A stretch of 64,000 nt of DNA from Pricia mediterranea (GTDB lineage: Bacteria > Bacteroidota > Bacteroidia > Flavobacteriales > Flavobacteriaceae), in NCBI RefSeq assembly GCF_032248455.1, contig NZ_JAVTTP010000001.1, positions 1,672,501 through 1,736,500 on the forward strand. Reading direction: 5' to 3'. Both the position numbers and the translations under genes were made by a program. The notes below the pieces were generated by a model that was not told where the DNA came from, searched no databases, and was given only the letters and a program-made list of their open reading frames with translations. Numbering within the stretch: the stretch's first letter is position 1; the number at the start of each line of letters is the position of its first letter. This document shows positions 34,577-45,374 of the stretch, one piece after another.

Positions 34577-35488
34577 TTAATTCAAATTCCTAAACTCACT
34601 CGGCGAATGTCCTACCCTTTGCTTGAATAGTCTCGTGAAATGCTGGGGATATTTAAACCCAAGCTCATAGGCTATCTCACTGACCGATTTTTTCGGGTCG
34701 AACACCCGTTCTTTCGCCTCATCGATCAATTTGTTCTGAATATATTCCTGTGCCGATTTTCCGGTTTCCTTTTTGACCAAGTCCCCAAAATAGTTGGAAG
34801 ATAAATGCAGCTGATCGGCAAAATAACCTACCGAAGGCGTACCGTGTTCTTGAGGTTAATCGGATTTGAAATAGGCGTTCAACAAATTATTGAACTTCTC
34901 TAAAGAACCTTGGTTTTCCAGTTCACGGGTCAAGAATTGCCGATCGTAAAAACGGGTACAATAATCCAAAAGGAGTTCAATGTTGGCCACGATCAGTTTT
35001 TTGCTGTGCTTGTCCAGGTTCTGTTCCAACTCGAACTGTATTTTTTCGACCAAGCTTAAAATCGTTTTTCGCTCTTTGGCGGATAGGTGCAACGCTTCGT
35101 TGCTTGAATAGGAGAAAAAGCCGTAGGTATGCATTTTTTTGCCCAGCTCGGTGCCCGATAACAAGTCGGGGTGAAATAGCATCGCATATCCTTTGGGTAC
35201 ATAATCAGGGGCGAAACCACTAAGTTCAATAGTTTGGTCGGGCGCCATAAAGACAAGGGTTCCCTCATCATAGTCGTATGGCTTCCCTCCGTAACGCATT
35301 TTGCATCCCTTGGCATCCTTCAAGAAAATAGCATAGCAATTATAATGGAAGGCATCATAATCTTTGTTCTCATAGCCTTCTTTGTTCACGTCCTCAAAAT
35401 CAACAATACCTACCAAAGGGTGCAACACCTCTTGTTTTCTCAAATTAAGGTAATCACCTACAGTATCGATGTGCAGTACATTTTTCAT
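34577..35488 (-). pseudogene. AraC-family regulator interrupted by an in-frame stop
   Basis: The frame from 35488 encodes a cupin-like sensor half (about 210 aa; APDQTIELSGFAPDYVPKGYAMLFHPDLL) and reaches NAYFKSD, then TAA at 34856-34858. The same frame continues without another stop as PQEHGTPSVGYFADQLHLSS, NYFGDLVKKETGKSAQEYIQ, DPKKSVSEIAYELGF and HFTRLFKQRVGHSPSEF, a complete AraC double helix-turn-helix. Relatives usually have Lys where the stop is (AAA or AAG to TAA). As read, the product lacks its DNA-binding domain. It is divergent from the aldo/keto reductase, which it would be expected to control. Confidence 0.85.
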
Positions 35489-36937
<1,449 letters not shown>

Positions 36938-36952
36938 AAATAACATTAAATA

Positions 36953-37049
36953 ATAAAGTCATGAAATGAGCATGACCGATAACCGGTCGCAAACACGAAT
37001 GAAGATATGCGAATTACATATGACCATTAAAAAACAATAATATCTACAT
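36953..37049 (+). promoter_or_regulatory. Leader shared with the alpha/beta hydrolase gene
   Basis: CATGAAATGAGC, then GAATTACATATGACC-ATTAAAAAACAATAA just before the start codon. A similar order (TATGAAATGAGCC ... AATTACATCTGACCGATAAAAAAGAAATAA) precedes the gene at 41588. Confidence 0.45.
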
Positions 37050-38093
37050 ATGAAAAAGAAAAAGCCTTCTAAGGGCCTAATCACGTGCGTTTTGTCCATT
37101 ATAATGATGGCAAGCCTCTCGGTAGAACCCATACTTGCACAGGAAACACAGAACCAGGAACCATATCCTGTCGGGAAACCGCTCGGCCTTACCACTTCAG
37201 ATGGAGATTTTGAGCCAATTACATCCAATGTAAAGGTTTATGGCGGTATCCAATCAGCGGAAAGCTGTTCTTATGATGCCGCGACCGGGCTTATTGTGGT
37301 TCCCAACCGTGGACTTCCACCAAATATGCAGACCAACGATGCCTGGGTTTCCCTCATCAACCCCGATGGGTCGGTAAATTCCCTGAGATGGATCGGCGTT
37401 CAGCGCCCTGATGATCGCAAAGAACTTACCCCTCCCCTCATATTAAATGAGCCGTTTGGTAGCGACATCATAAACGGCATGCTGTATGTGGCCGATCGTG
37501 ATGGCGGCACGGGCCAAGATGACCCAAGCGTTGCCGTTATCCGCAAGTTCAGTATGCAGTCCGGAAAACCGGTCGGTGAGGTTAAGATCGAAGGTGCAGG
37601 CTGGATCAATGATATTGAAGTGAAGGAAGATGGCACGATTTACGCCACGGAGACCGGTGATTTCTTTGGAGAAAATCCAAATCCTGATACATGGAAGGTC
37701 TGGAAGGTTACTCCCACAGGGAAAGCAACTGTGCTAGTACAAGGCAAGCCGCTCAACGCGCCCAATGGCATCGCCTTTGATCCCGAAGGAAATATTGTGG
37801 TCGCCAATTTTGGGAACGTCGATGTGCTGACATTCTCGGAAGAAGGAAAATTATTGAAGACGGAATCTGCCGCCCAGCCGGGCAGTGACGGCCTGGTGGT
37901 CATGCCGGACGGGACGAAGTACGTATGCAGCGTAAGGCATGGCGGGGTTTCCCGTATCCATCCCGGCGAATCCGCCGAGTTGATCGCAGAAAACGTTCCG
38001 AGTGCGGCATCCATGTGCTACGATGCCAAAACAAACCAACTTGTGATCCCTATGAACGCGAACAACAGCCTCGCATTTATACCGCTCGACTGA
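37050..38093 (+). CDS. Exported SMP-30/gluconolactonase-like beta-propeller
   Basis: A 347-residue protein with a cleavable signal (ends about EPILAQ, residue 31). The rest has SMP-30/YncE-like propeller blades: AESCSYDAATGLIVVPNRG, GMLYVADRDGG, WINDIEVKEDGTIYATETG, APNGIAFDPEGNIVVANFG, GSDGLVVMPDGTKYVCS. SMP-30 enzymes are calcium-dependent lactonases. A periplasmic lactonase would fit beside the sugar dehydrogenase-like gene that follows by 52 bp, but a binding role cannot be excluded. Confidence 0.82.
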   Translation: MKKKKPSKGLITCVLSIIMMASLSVEPILAQETQNQEPYPVGKPLGLTTSDGDFEPITSNVKVYGGIQSAESCSYDAATGLIVVPNRGLPPNMQTNDAWVSLINPDGSVNSLRWIGVQRPDDRKELTPPLILNEPFGSDIINGMLYVADRDGGTGQDDPSVAVIRKFSMQSGKPVGEVKIEGAGWINDIEVKEDGTIYATETGDFFGENPNPDTWKVWKVTPTGKATVLVQGKPLNAPNGIAFDPEGNIVVANFGNVDVLTFSEEGKLLKTESAAQPGSDGLVVMPDGTKYVCSVRHGGVSRIHPGESAELIAENVPSAASMCYDAKTNQLVIPMNANNSLAFIPLD

Positions 38094-38145
38094 TCGACGC
38101 CTTTAATCGGACGCTTTTCTCAACGAACCTAAAAAACATACTACC

Positions 38146-39906
38146 ATGAAAATCCATAAAAGTTGCCTCGAACTATTTGGTAAAAAACTCGGCGGCATCC
38201 AACTGTTTCCTGTTCTGCCTCTTTTTGCTATACTGCTAATAGCAGGATGTGGCGAGTCGAAAACCACGGATGTACCAAATCGGTCAGATGCAAAGGTAGT
38301 ATGCGATCCGGAAAACGGCGGCATTACCTTGCCCGACGGGTTTTGCGCCAGCCTTGTGATCGACAGCCTTGGCCTTCGCGACGACCACAGCGCGCGTCAT
38401 CTTGTCGTGGCGGCCAATGGCGACATTTATATGAAGACGCGCAGCAAAGAGGGCGGCATCGTCGCCCTGCGCGATACCACGGGCGACTTCCGGGCCGACG
38501 TCATCAAATACTTTGGCGACATGAACGAGACAAAAGAAGGCATTCTGTGGGAGACGGGCATGGCCATTCACAACGGCTATCTCTGGGCCTCGAACACCAC
38601 GGCCGTCTATCGCTGGCCCATGCCCGAAGGCGGTCGGCTCGTTCCCGAGGGCGAACCGGAAATCGTTGTCGGTGGTTTTCCCGAACAGCGGTCGCACGCA
38701 TCCAAGTCCTTTACCTTTGACAACAGCGGCAACCTCTACGTAGCCGTGGGCGCTCCGTCGAATGCATGCCAGACGGAGGAACGTACGCCCGGATCTCCGG
38801 GGATCGAACCTTGCCCCTTGTTGGAGGAGCATGGGGGTATCTGGCGCTTCGATGCGAACCGAACGGGGCAGACCTTCAGTGCGGATGCACGCTATGCCAC
38901 CGGCCTGCGCAACGTCGTCGGCCTAGACTGGAACACTACCACCGATGCGCTCTACGTGATGCAGCACGGGCGAGACCAACTGCACACCTTGTGGCCGGAT
39001 TACTATACTATGGAGGAGAGCGCGGAACTCCCAGCCGAATCAATGTATAAAGTGGATGAAGGAGACCGGTTTGCCTGGCCCTACGGATACTACGATCAAT
39101 TAAAGGATACACTTATGCTTTCTCCGGAATATGGCGGGGACGGAAAAATACCGATTTCCGAAAGTAGGTATGCCGGACAGTTTGAAGGTCCCGTCATTGC
39201 CTTTCCCGGCCACTGGGCCCCCAATGACCTGCTCTTCTATACGGGCGAGCAGTTTCCAAAAAGGTATCGTGGCGGTGCCTTCATCGCCTTCATGGGCTCC
39301 TGGAACCGCGCCCCGTTGCCGCAGCAAGGCTATAAGGTCGTCTTTGTGCCCTTCAAGGAGGGACGGCCCTATGGCGACTATGAGACTTTTACCGATGGTT
39401 TTGCCGGGGTAGCGCCCATCCCCGACCGTGGTGCGGCGAAATATCGTCCGATGGGCCTGGCCGTGTCCCCGGACGGCGCACTCTATATCTCCGATTATAA
39501 AAAGGGACGCATCTGGCGCGTGGTTTACACCGGAAAATCGGCACCGGTGCAGAACACCATGGGGTCGGCGCAACCGGACACAACGGGCGTAGCCCCTGCC
39601 GGCACATTGGCCGCCTCGTCATCACCCGGCGCAACGCTCTTTAACAAAATGGAATGCGCCACGTGCCACAGCGTTGATCCAGATGCCCCGACCTCTACCG
39701 GCCCACCACTGTACAACCTTTACGGAAGCGAAGTGACCTTACAGGAAGGAAAGACGGCAGCGGCGGATGAAGTCTACCTTCGCGAGTCCATCCTATGGCC
39801 GAACGCAAAAATCGTGGAAGGGTATATGCCCGTCATGCCCGGCTACGAAGGTCGGCTCAAGGAAGAAGAGGTGAACCAACTCGTATCCTATATAACGTCT
39901 TTATAA
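38146..39906 (+). CDS. Sorbosone-dehydrogenase-like propeller with C-terminal cytochrome c, lipoprotein
   Basis: A 586-residue lipoprotein (lipobox LLIAGC, Cys35, after an unusually long basic n-region). Residues 50-465 form a PQQ-dependent sugar/L-sorbosone dehydrogenase-like propeller (LPDGFCASLVIDSLG, ARHLVVAANGDIYMK, ATGLRNVVGLDWN, MGLAVSPDGALYISDY). Residues 495-586 form a class I cytochrome c, with the haem site CATCH (Cys504, Cys507, His508) and the axial Met probably Met564 in MPVMPGY. The enzyme would oxidise an aldehyde or sugar in the periplasm and pass electrons through its own haem. The 38340-39000 stretch looks more GC-rich than its neighbours, a possible sign of transfer. Confidence 0.87.
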   Translation: MKIHKSCLELFGKKLGGIQLFPVLPLFAILLIAGCGESKTTDVPNRSDAKVVCDPENGGITLPDGFCASLVIDSLGLRDDHSARHLVVAANGDIYMKTRSKEGGIVALRDTTGDFRADVIKYFGDMNETKEGILWETGMAIHNGYLWASNTTAVYRWPMPEGGRLVPEGEPEIVVGGFPEQRSHASKSFTFDNSGNLYVAVGAPSNACQTEERTPGSPGIEPCPLLEEHGGIWRFDANRTGQTFSADARYATGLRNVVGLDWNTTTDALYVMQHGRDQLHTLWPDYYTMEESAELPAESMYKVDEGDRFAWPYGYYDQLKDTLMLSPEYGGDGKIPISESRYAGQFEGPVIAFPGHWAPNDLLFYTGEQFPKRYRGGAFIAFMGSWNRAPLPQQGYKVVFVPFKEGRPYGDYETFTDGFAGVAPIPDRGAAKYRPMGLAVSPDGALYISDYKKGRIWRVVYTGKSAPVQNTMGSAQPDTTGVAPAGTLAASSSPGATLFNKMECATCHSVDPDAPTSTGPPLYNLYGSEVTLQEGKTAAADEVYLRESILWPNAKIVEGYMPVMPGYEGRLKEEEVNQLVSYITSL

Positions 39907-39950
39907 TGGGAAAGCTGAAAATTCAGCCTCGTTACTTTATTAGCTGACCT

Positions 39951-40074
39951 ATGAATTTAGAAGAAAACAAGCGAAACGCAATCGCTTTCTATAAAACCGC
40001 TTACGAAAGAAAATCCGACATTGGCAGTAGAACGGTATGTGGGAAATAAGCTTGGCTTCAAAAAATGGATATAA
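39951..40074 (+). pseudogene. Remnant of an NTF2/SnoaL-like gene, frameshifted and truncated
   Basis: ATG at 39951 reads MNLEENKRNAIAFYKTAYE, the typical start of SnoaL-like ester-cyclase/NTF2-fold proteins. It then runs out of register and stops at 40047. Moving to the +1 frame near 40007 restores family-like sequence ENPTLAVERYVGNK, after which homology ends (stop 40072-40074). The expected YIQHNP segment and the rest of the roughly 120-residue domain are missing. So there is one indel plus a 3' deletion. Confidence 0.65.
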
Positions 40075-40084
40075 AACAATTAGA

Positions 40085-40813
40085 ATGGCGCATAAATTCA
40101 GTAAAATAACGACAGGCCTTTTGTTCTTAATGACAATAAATATAAACGGGCAAAAACAAGACCATCTTGATAATGCACTCAATGCAAGACAGCTATCGAT
40201 CATCACCATTGCATCGCTGACCGCAAAGGGCGATCTGGAAAATCTAGAAACGGCTCTGGCGGAAGGTCTGGATGCCGGACTGACCGTGAACGAGATCAAG
40301 GAGGTTATGGTTCACCTATATGCCTACTGCGGATTTCCACGGAGCTTACGGGGATTACGGACATTTATCAAAGTGCTGGACGAACGCAAGGCAAAAGGAA
40401 TAGAGGATACTTTGGGTGCGGAAGCTTCCCCAATTGAAGATAAACGTACAAAATATGACCGGGGCAAAGCTAATCTGGAAGCATTGGTACAGGCAAAATT
40501 GGACGGTCCACCGGCCGATTACGCCCAGATTGCCCCAATCATCGAAGTCTTTTTAAAGGAGCATCTGTTTGCGGACATTTTCGATCGGGACATTTTGGAC
40601 TATCGGCAAAGGGAACTGGTCACGGTTTCCGTTCTGGCAACGATCGGCGATGTGGAACCCATGCTGCGTTCGCACATGAACATCTGTTTGATACAGGGCA
40701 TCACACCGGCACAATTAAAGGAATTGGTCGATGTGGTCGGAAAAAATGTAGACGAGGCGAAAATCGAATCGGCCAGAGATGTCTTGAACAAATTACTGCA
40801 ATCAAAAGAATAA
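40085..40813 (+). CDS. Exported double carboxymuconolactone-decarboxylase (CMD) domain protein
   Basis: A 242-residue protein; the ATG at 40085 gives a signal-like start (KITTGLLFLMTININGQ). Two CMD/AhpD-fold helical domains follow: about 28-120 (ARQLSIITIASLTAKGDLE, EIKEVMVHLYAYCGFPRS) and 150-240 (RQRELVTVSVLATIGDVEPM, RSHMNICLIQGIT, QLKELVDVVG). The first has a single Cys where AhpD has CxxC, so a peroxidase role is unlikely. Fused CMD pairs often occur with cupins, flavodoxins and aldo/keto reductases, as here. The cupin gene follows by 25 bp. Activity unknown. Confidence 0.84.
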   Translation: MAHKFSKITTGLLFLMTININGQKQDHLDNALNARQLSIITIASLTAKGDLENLETALAEGLDAGLTVNEIKEVMVHLYAYCGFPRSLRGLRTFIKVLDERKAKGIEDTLGAEASPIEDKRTKYDRGKANLEALVQAKLDGPPADYAQIAPIIEVFLKEHLFADIFDRDILDYRQRELVTVSVLATIGDVEPMLRSHMNICLIQGITPAQLKELVDVVGKNVDEAKIESARDVLNKLLQSKE

Positions 40814-40838
40814 TATCACTTGAAAAAACCTAAACCTT

Positions 40839-41342
40839 ATGAACAGCAATAATATTTTAGCGATTATATTGATCGGAACGCTTATTTTTTCCTGTAAACA
40901 AATAGAGGAAAAAAGTCAAGCCACCGATTCAACTGAACAAGTAGATTCAACTAAACGGCAAGAATTGATTTTCCCGAAAGGGGAAAAGGTCACGAACAAC
41001 AATTTCATTGGCGATGTTTGGGTGCATATGCAAGTGAGGGCCGATAGTGTGAACCGAAATTCCGTGGGAACGGTAACGTTCGATCCCGGGGCAAGGTCCA
41101 ATTGGCATTCGCATCCGAACGGACAGATTATAATGGCTTTGGATGGCGAAGGCTATTACCAGGAAAAGGGAAGTGCGAAAAAAATCCTCTATAAAGGCGA
41201 TGTGGTCAAATGCCCTGCAAATACTCCGCATTGGCACGGTGCAAGTGCCGATAAGGAGTTTATCCAAGTCGCCATTTCCAGCCGGGAAAACGGCCCTACG
41301 CAATGGCTGGAAGCCGTTACCGAAGAGGAGTATGCAAAATAG
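40839..41342 (+). CDS. Cupin-domain lipoprotein 1
   Basis: A 167-residue lipoprotein (LIFSC, Cys19) with a single cupin barrel at about 50-160. Metal ligands fit RSNWHSHPNGQIIMAL (His, His, Gln) and a second-motif histidine in CPANTPHWHGAS. It is related to the second cupin at 42717: both have the order NxxFIG/HYIGxxW, GEGYYQE+G, GDVxKCxxxTxHWH. Small exported cupins accompany CMD proteins in many genomes; the reaction is unknown. Confidence 0.87.
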   Translation: MNSNNILAIILIGTLIFSCKQIEEKSQATDSTEQVDSTKRQELIFPKGEKVTNNNFIGDVWVHMQVRADSVNRNSVGTVTFDPGARSNWHSHPNGQIIMALDGEGYYQEKGSAKKILYKGDVVKCPANTPHWHGASADKEFIQVAISSRENGPTQWLEAVTEEEYAK

Positions 41343-41445
41343 TGGCGGAAAATAATCTATCATTGTGCTATCCGATAAATCAAACTCTCGGATATGAATG
41401 CTGTAAGAATCCTTACATAGCCTTGTAATCAAAAACATAAAGGAT

Positions 41446-41587
41446 TTATGAAATGAGCCATAACAATTTTTGATACCAACCGAGATGGTTATTGGCGAAA
41501 TCGAAGATTCATGAACTCCGTTAAAAACAATAGACTAAGATGTGAATAATTACATCTGACCGATAAAAAAGAAATAAAAATAAACAG
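41446..41587 (+). promoter_or_regulatory. Leader of the alpha/beta hydrolase gene
   Basis: Contains TATGAAATGAGCC and, just before the start codon, AATTACATCTGACCGATAAAAAAG, matching the leader at 36953-37049 in order and spacing style. The 245-bp gap holds no gene. It may be the second promoter of the cluster. Confidence 0.45.
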
Positions 41588-42703
41588 ATGAAAAAAATCA
41601 TATTCATTATAGCAATGTCATTACAAGTATTTGGATGCAAGGAAAACAATACCGGGCAGACCAAGACTATCGACAATACTACCGATAACAATATCATTGC
41701 AATTAAGCAACAGGGTGCGTTCGCCGTTGGGGGAAGCGTAAAAGAGAGTCCCGGCTCTTTTGACCCTATCGCCCACGGCGCGTTCAATCCCACAGATCAA
41801 AGTACGGAAGGACAGACCCTGCACGGTGACCACGCATCGGTATTCTATCAGATTCCGGTCGATGCCAGGGACCTACCCCTTGTATTCTGGCACGGCTACG
41901 GACAGTCGATGCGTACCTGGCAAAGTACCCCTGACGATCGGGAAGGCTTTCAGGGCATTTTCTTGAGAAAACGGTTTCCGGTCTATTTGGTGGACCAGCC
42001 CAGACGCGGCCTGGCAGGTCAAGGTTTGGAACCCGGAACCTTGCAGGCCAGAACGGAAGACCAGCTTTGGTTCGGTATTTTCAGGATGGGCGAGGGAACC
42101 GAATTTTATCCGGACATACAGTTTTCAAAAGATCCGGAAGCGCTCGATCAGTTCTTCCGCCGGAGCACCCCTGATACAGGGCCTTTGGATATCGATCTTA
42201 ACATCGATGCGGTTTCGGCCCTCTTTGACAGGATAGGCGATGGCATCTTGGTCACCCATTCCCACAGCGGCGGGCAAGGGTGGCTTACGGCCTTGGAAAA
42301 TGACAACATCAAGGCCATTGTGTCGTACGAGCCCGGTAGCAATTTTGTTTTTCCAGAGGGCAATGTGCCGGAACCCATATCGTACGTAGGAGGAACATTA
42401 CAGGCCCGTGGTGTGGCGATGGAGGAATTTGAAAAGCTGACCAAAATTCCCATCGTGATCTATTATGGCGATTACATCCCGGAGACCGAAGTGGAAAATC
42501 CCGGCCAGGAGCAATGGCGCGCGGCCCTTTTGATGGCCCGTAAGTGGACCAAGGCCGTAAACGATGCCGGTGGTGATGTTACTCTGGTGGTGCTGCCGGA
42601 AAAAGGGATAAAAGGTAATACCCATTTTCCGATGTCGGACCTGAACAACCAAAAAATAGCCGATTTGATGTACGAATGGCTTGCAGAAAAAGAGTTGAAC
42701 TAA
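41588..42703 (+). CDS. Alpha/beta hydrolase lipoprotein (esterase/lactonase-like)
   Basis: A 371-residue lipoprotein (lipobox VFGC, Cys17). The alpha/beta-hydrolase fold begins at about residue 85. The oxyanion region is LVFWHGYGQSMRTW. The nucleophile is Ser227 in THSHSGGQG, an S-x-S-x-G form of the elbow. A candidate acid is in IYYGDYIP, and a catalytic His in KGNTHFPMSD near the C-terminus. It could open a lactone produced by the neighbouring dehydrogenases, but substrate is unknown. The cupin gene starts 13 bp downstream. Confidence 0.86.
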   Translation: MKKIIFIIAMSLQVFGCKENNTGQTKTIDNTTDNNIIAIKQQGAFAVGGSVKESPGSFDPIAHGAFNPTDQSTEGQTLHGDHASVFYQIPVDARDLPLVFWHGYGQSMRTWQSTPDDREGFQGIFLRKRFPVYLVDQPRRGLAGQGLEPGTLQARTEDQLWFGIFRMGEGTEFYPDIQFSKDPEALDQFFRRSTPDTGPLDIDLNIDAVSALFDRIGDGILVTHSHSGGQGWLTALENDNIKAIVSYEPGSNFVFPEGNVPEPISYVGGTLQARGVAMEEFEKLTKIPIVIYYGDYIPETEVENPGQEQWRAALLMARKWTKAVNDAGGDVTLVVLPEKGIKGNTHFPMSDLNNQKIADLMYEWLAEKELN

Positions 42704-42716
42704 AAACTATAAAAAC

Positions 42717-43190
42717 ATGAAAAATCTAATCACAACAGTACTATGTATTATTCCCGTATGCGTTTTAGCCCAACACAACGAGTACGAGGTCTCATCCTAT
42801 CAAGAAAAGGGGGCCAAGGCACCGAATACCCATTATATCGGGGAGGCCTGGCTGAACGGCATACTGGAGGCCGATGATGAAACGGACTTCAACATCACAA
42901 AGGCCACCTTCAAGGCAAATTCCACTTTGGACTGGCACAAACATTCGTCATCCCAGGTCTTGATCTACGTTGACGGCGAGGGATATTATCAGGAAAGGGG
43001 GAAGGAACCTGTTATCCTTAAAAAAGGAGATGTGATCAAATGTGAAAAGGACACGGAGCACTGGCACTCGTCCACCAAGGATAGCGATGTTACCTATTTG
43101 GCATTATATGGCGGGGAAGAACCTACCACTTGGACGGAAACGCTTTCCAAAGAATACTACGATAGCGTAGCGAAGAAACTCAGGAAATGA
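42717..43190 (+). CDS. Cupin-domain exported protein 2
   Basis: A 157-residue protein with a cleaved signal (VCVLAQ). The cupin core at 40-145 has ligands in LDWHKHSSSQVLIYV and CEKDTEHWHSS. It is a relative of the cupin at 40839 and has no lipobox. The stop overlaps the start of the PQQ dehydrogenase (ATGA), so translation of the two is coupled. That suggests the cupin acts on the product of the dehydrogenase. Confidence 0.87.
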   Translation: MKNLITTVLCIIPVCVLAQHNEYEVSSYQEKGAKAPNTHYIGEAWLNGILEADDETDFNITKATFKANSTLDWHKHSSSQVLIYVDGEGYYQERGKEPVILKKGDVIKCEKDTEHWHSSTKDSDVTYLALYGGEEPTTWTETLSKEYYDSVAKKLRK

Positions 43191-45355
43191 AAAAAATACC
43201 GAAAAATTTATCCTACAGCCAATATGTTCTTATCGGCATAGTATCCATCCTTATTTTGTCCAATTGTAAAAGTGACCATGAAGAAACCAAGAACACATGG
43301 ACATCCTACAAAGCCGATGCGAAAGCATCAAGCTATTCCCCATTGGATCAAATCAATAGCTCCAACGTAACCCAATTACAAAATGTCTGGACGTTCCAGA
43401 CCGATGATGTTGCCCAAGGCGAGGATCCGGTATCCAGTCAAAGTAATCCTATTATAATCGATGGAGTGTTGTACGCCAATTCTGCCAAACAATCGGTGTA
43501 TGCCGTCAATGCAGCAACAGGCGAGCAGATCTGGAAATTCAAGGCCTTGGAAGAAGGCGAGCCCAGTGCCGCCAGTAGGGGCGTGACCTATTGGGAGGAT
43601 GGAGAAGATAAACGCATTCTGTATTCCGCCGGCAATTATTTGATGGCCATCGATGCGGAAACCGGCGAACTGATTCCCTCTTTCGGTGAAAGCGGAAAGG
43701 TGAACCTCAACGTGGGCGTGAGGGATGACCCCGAGGAAATTTCTGTAACCTTGACCACCCCTGGCAGCATTTTCAAAGATCTCATTATAATTGGTTCACG
43801 ATTGCCGGATTTTTATGGAGCGCCCCCGGGCTATGTCCGTGCCTATAACGTAAAGACCGGGGAATTGGCGTGGACGTTCCACACGATTCCGCATCCCGGC
43901 GAACCGGGCTATGAAACATGGCCTCCGGACGCTTATAAATATGCCGGAGGGGTCAACTGTTGGGCAGGGATGGCCATTGATACGGAAAAAGGAGTAGTCT
44001 TTTTGGCATTGGGTTCCCCATCCTACGATTTTTATGGAGCGGATCGAATAGGGGCCAACCTATACGGAAATTGTGTTCTAGCCTTGGATGCCGCCACAGG
44101 CACTTATAAATGGCATTTCCAGACCGTACACCATGATATTTGGGATTATGATCTGCCTGCGCCCCCTACCTTAGTAACCATCCAAAAGGACGGAAAGGAA
44201 ATTGAAGCGGTGACCCAAACTACCAAACAAGGTTTTGTTTTTGTATTGGACCGCGAAACGGGCGAATCCCTATATCCCGTGGAAGAACGCAAAGTTCCGG
44301 CTTCGAATCTTCCGGGCGAAGTAGCTTATGAGACGCAGCCTTTCCCCGTAAAACCAAAGCCTTTTGTAGAACAGTTTATGACCGAAGATGACCTGAACCA
44401 TTATTCCGAGGCCGACCACGATTCCATTTTAAAGACATTCCGTTCGGTACGTTATGAAGGCTTGTTCACACCTCCCGATTTAAAAGGGACGATATCCTTG
44501 CCGGCCACCAGAGGGGGTGCCAATTGGGGAGGATCCGCTTATGATCCCGATACCGATTATCTGTATATCCGTGGAAACAATCTTCCTGAAATTCAGACCA
44601 TCGTGGATGCCGACGAACATTTCAAGGCCCAGAACAATACACGGTTCGAATTGGGACGGGTGACCTATGAAAAACACTGCGTGGCCTGCCATGGTGCGGA
44701 TAAGAAGGGAGCGATGGAAGATGTACCTTCCTTGGTCGATTTAAAAAATCGATTGTCCGAAAATAAAACCCTTTTAAAAATCCAGCAAGGTGGCGGTAAA
44801 ATGCCCGGTTATAAAGGAGTGATTACAGAGCAGGAAGAAAGCGGGATCATAGCATTTCTATTTGAGATGAAAGATGCCACGATAGATGCCCCGCAAATAA
44901 CGGAAGGGGAAGAAAAGCCTAAGCGGTTTATGAACATAACGCCGTACCGAACATGGAGCGACCCAAGCGGCAATCCGGCCCTAAAAGCACCGTGGAATAC
45001 CTTGAACGCATTAAATCTTAATACAGGGGAATACGATTGGCAAATACCCTTGGGCAATGACGAAAAATTACAAGAAGAAGGCGGGCCCGACACAGGGTTA
45101 TTGGCGCGCTCGGGACCTATGGTAACGGCAGGTGGCTTGGTATTCATAAGTGGTGCGGCCGATAAAAAGCTTTGGGCGATCGACAAAAAATCAGGGCAGC
45201 TGGTTTGGGAAACGGAATTGCCCGCTGCCAATAACGCGAATGTTTGTTCGTATTCCGTGGATGGAAAACAATATATCGCACTTTCTGTGGGAGGCACGGA
45301 AGAAAATCCTTCGGGCTCGGTCATGGCGTTTGCGTTGCCGTCCGATAATCCGTAA
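43187..45355 (+). CDS. PQQ-dependent dehydrogenase lipoprotein with nested cytochrome c
   Basis: A 722-residue quinoprotein, lipid-anchored (ILSNC, Cys27). It has PQQ propeller repeats: YSPLDQINSSNVTQLQNVWTF, YAVNAATGEQIWKF, NCVLALDAATGTYKWHFQTV, HHDIWDYDLPAPP, and after residue 580 ALNLNTGEYDWQIPLG and LWAIDKKSGQLVWE. Between propeller halves (about 485-560) lies a cytochrome c domain with CVACH (Cys498, Cys501, His502) and a candidate Met ligand in GGGKMPGYKG. Family members oxidise alcohols, sugars or quinate in the periplasm. No pqq synthesis genes are in the window. It overlaps the cupin gene by 4 bp. Confidence 0.9.
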   Translation: MKKIPKNLSYSQYVLIGIVSILILSNCKSDHEETKNTWTSYKADAKASSYSPLDQINSSNVTQLQNVWTFQTDDVAQGEDPVSSQSNPIIIDGVLYANSAKQSVYAVNAATGEQIWKFKALEEGEPSAASRGVTYWEDGEDKRILYSAGNYLMAIDAETGELIPSFGESGKVNLNVGVRDDPEEISVTLTTPGSIFKDLIIIGSRLPDFYGAPPGYVRAYNVKTGELAWTFHTIPHPGEPGYETWPPDAYKYAGGVNCWAGMAIDTEKGVVFLALGSPSYDFYGADRIGANLYGNCVLALDAATGTYKWHFQTVHHDIWDYDLPAPPTLVTIQKDGKEIEAVTQTTKQGFVFVLDRETGESLYPVEERKVPASNLPGEVAYETQPFPVKPKPFVEQFMTEDDLNHYSEADHDSILKTFRSVRYEGLFTPPDLKGTISLPATRGGANWGGSAYDPDTDYLYIRGNNLPEIQTIVDADEHFKAQNNTRFELGRVTYEKHCVACHGADKKGAMEDVPSLVDLKNRLSENKTLLKIQQGGGKMPGYKGVITEQEESGIIAFLFEMKDATIDAPQITEGEEKPKRFMNITPYRTWSDPSGNPALKAPWNTLNALNLNTGEYDWQIPLGNDEKLQEEGGPDTGLLARSGPMVTAGGLVFISGAADKKLWAIDKKSGQLVWETELPAANNANVCSYSVDGKQYIALSVGGTEENPSGSVMAFALPSDNP

Positions 45356-45374
45356 GTATTTCTGGAAGAGAACG

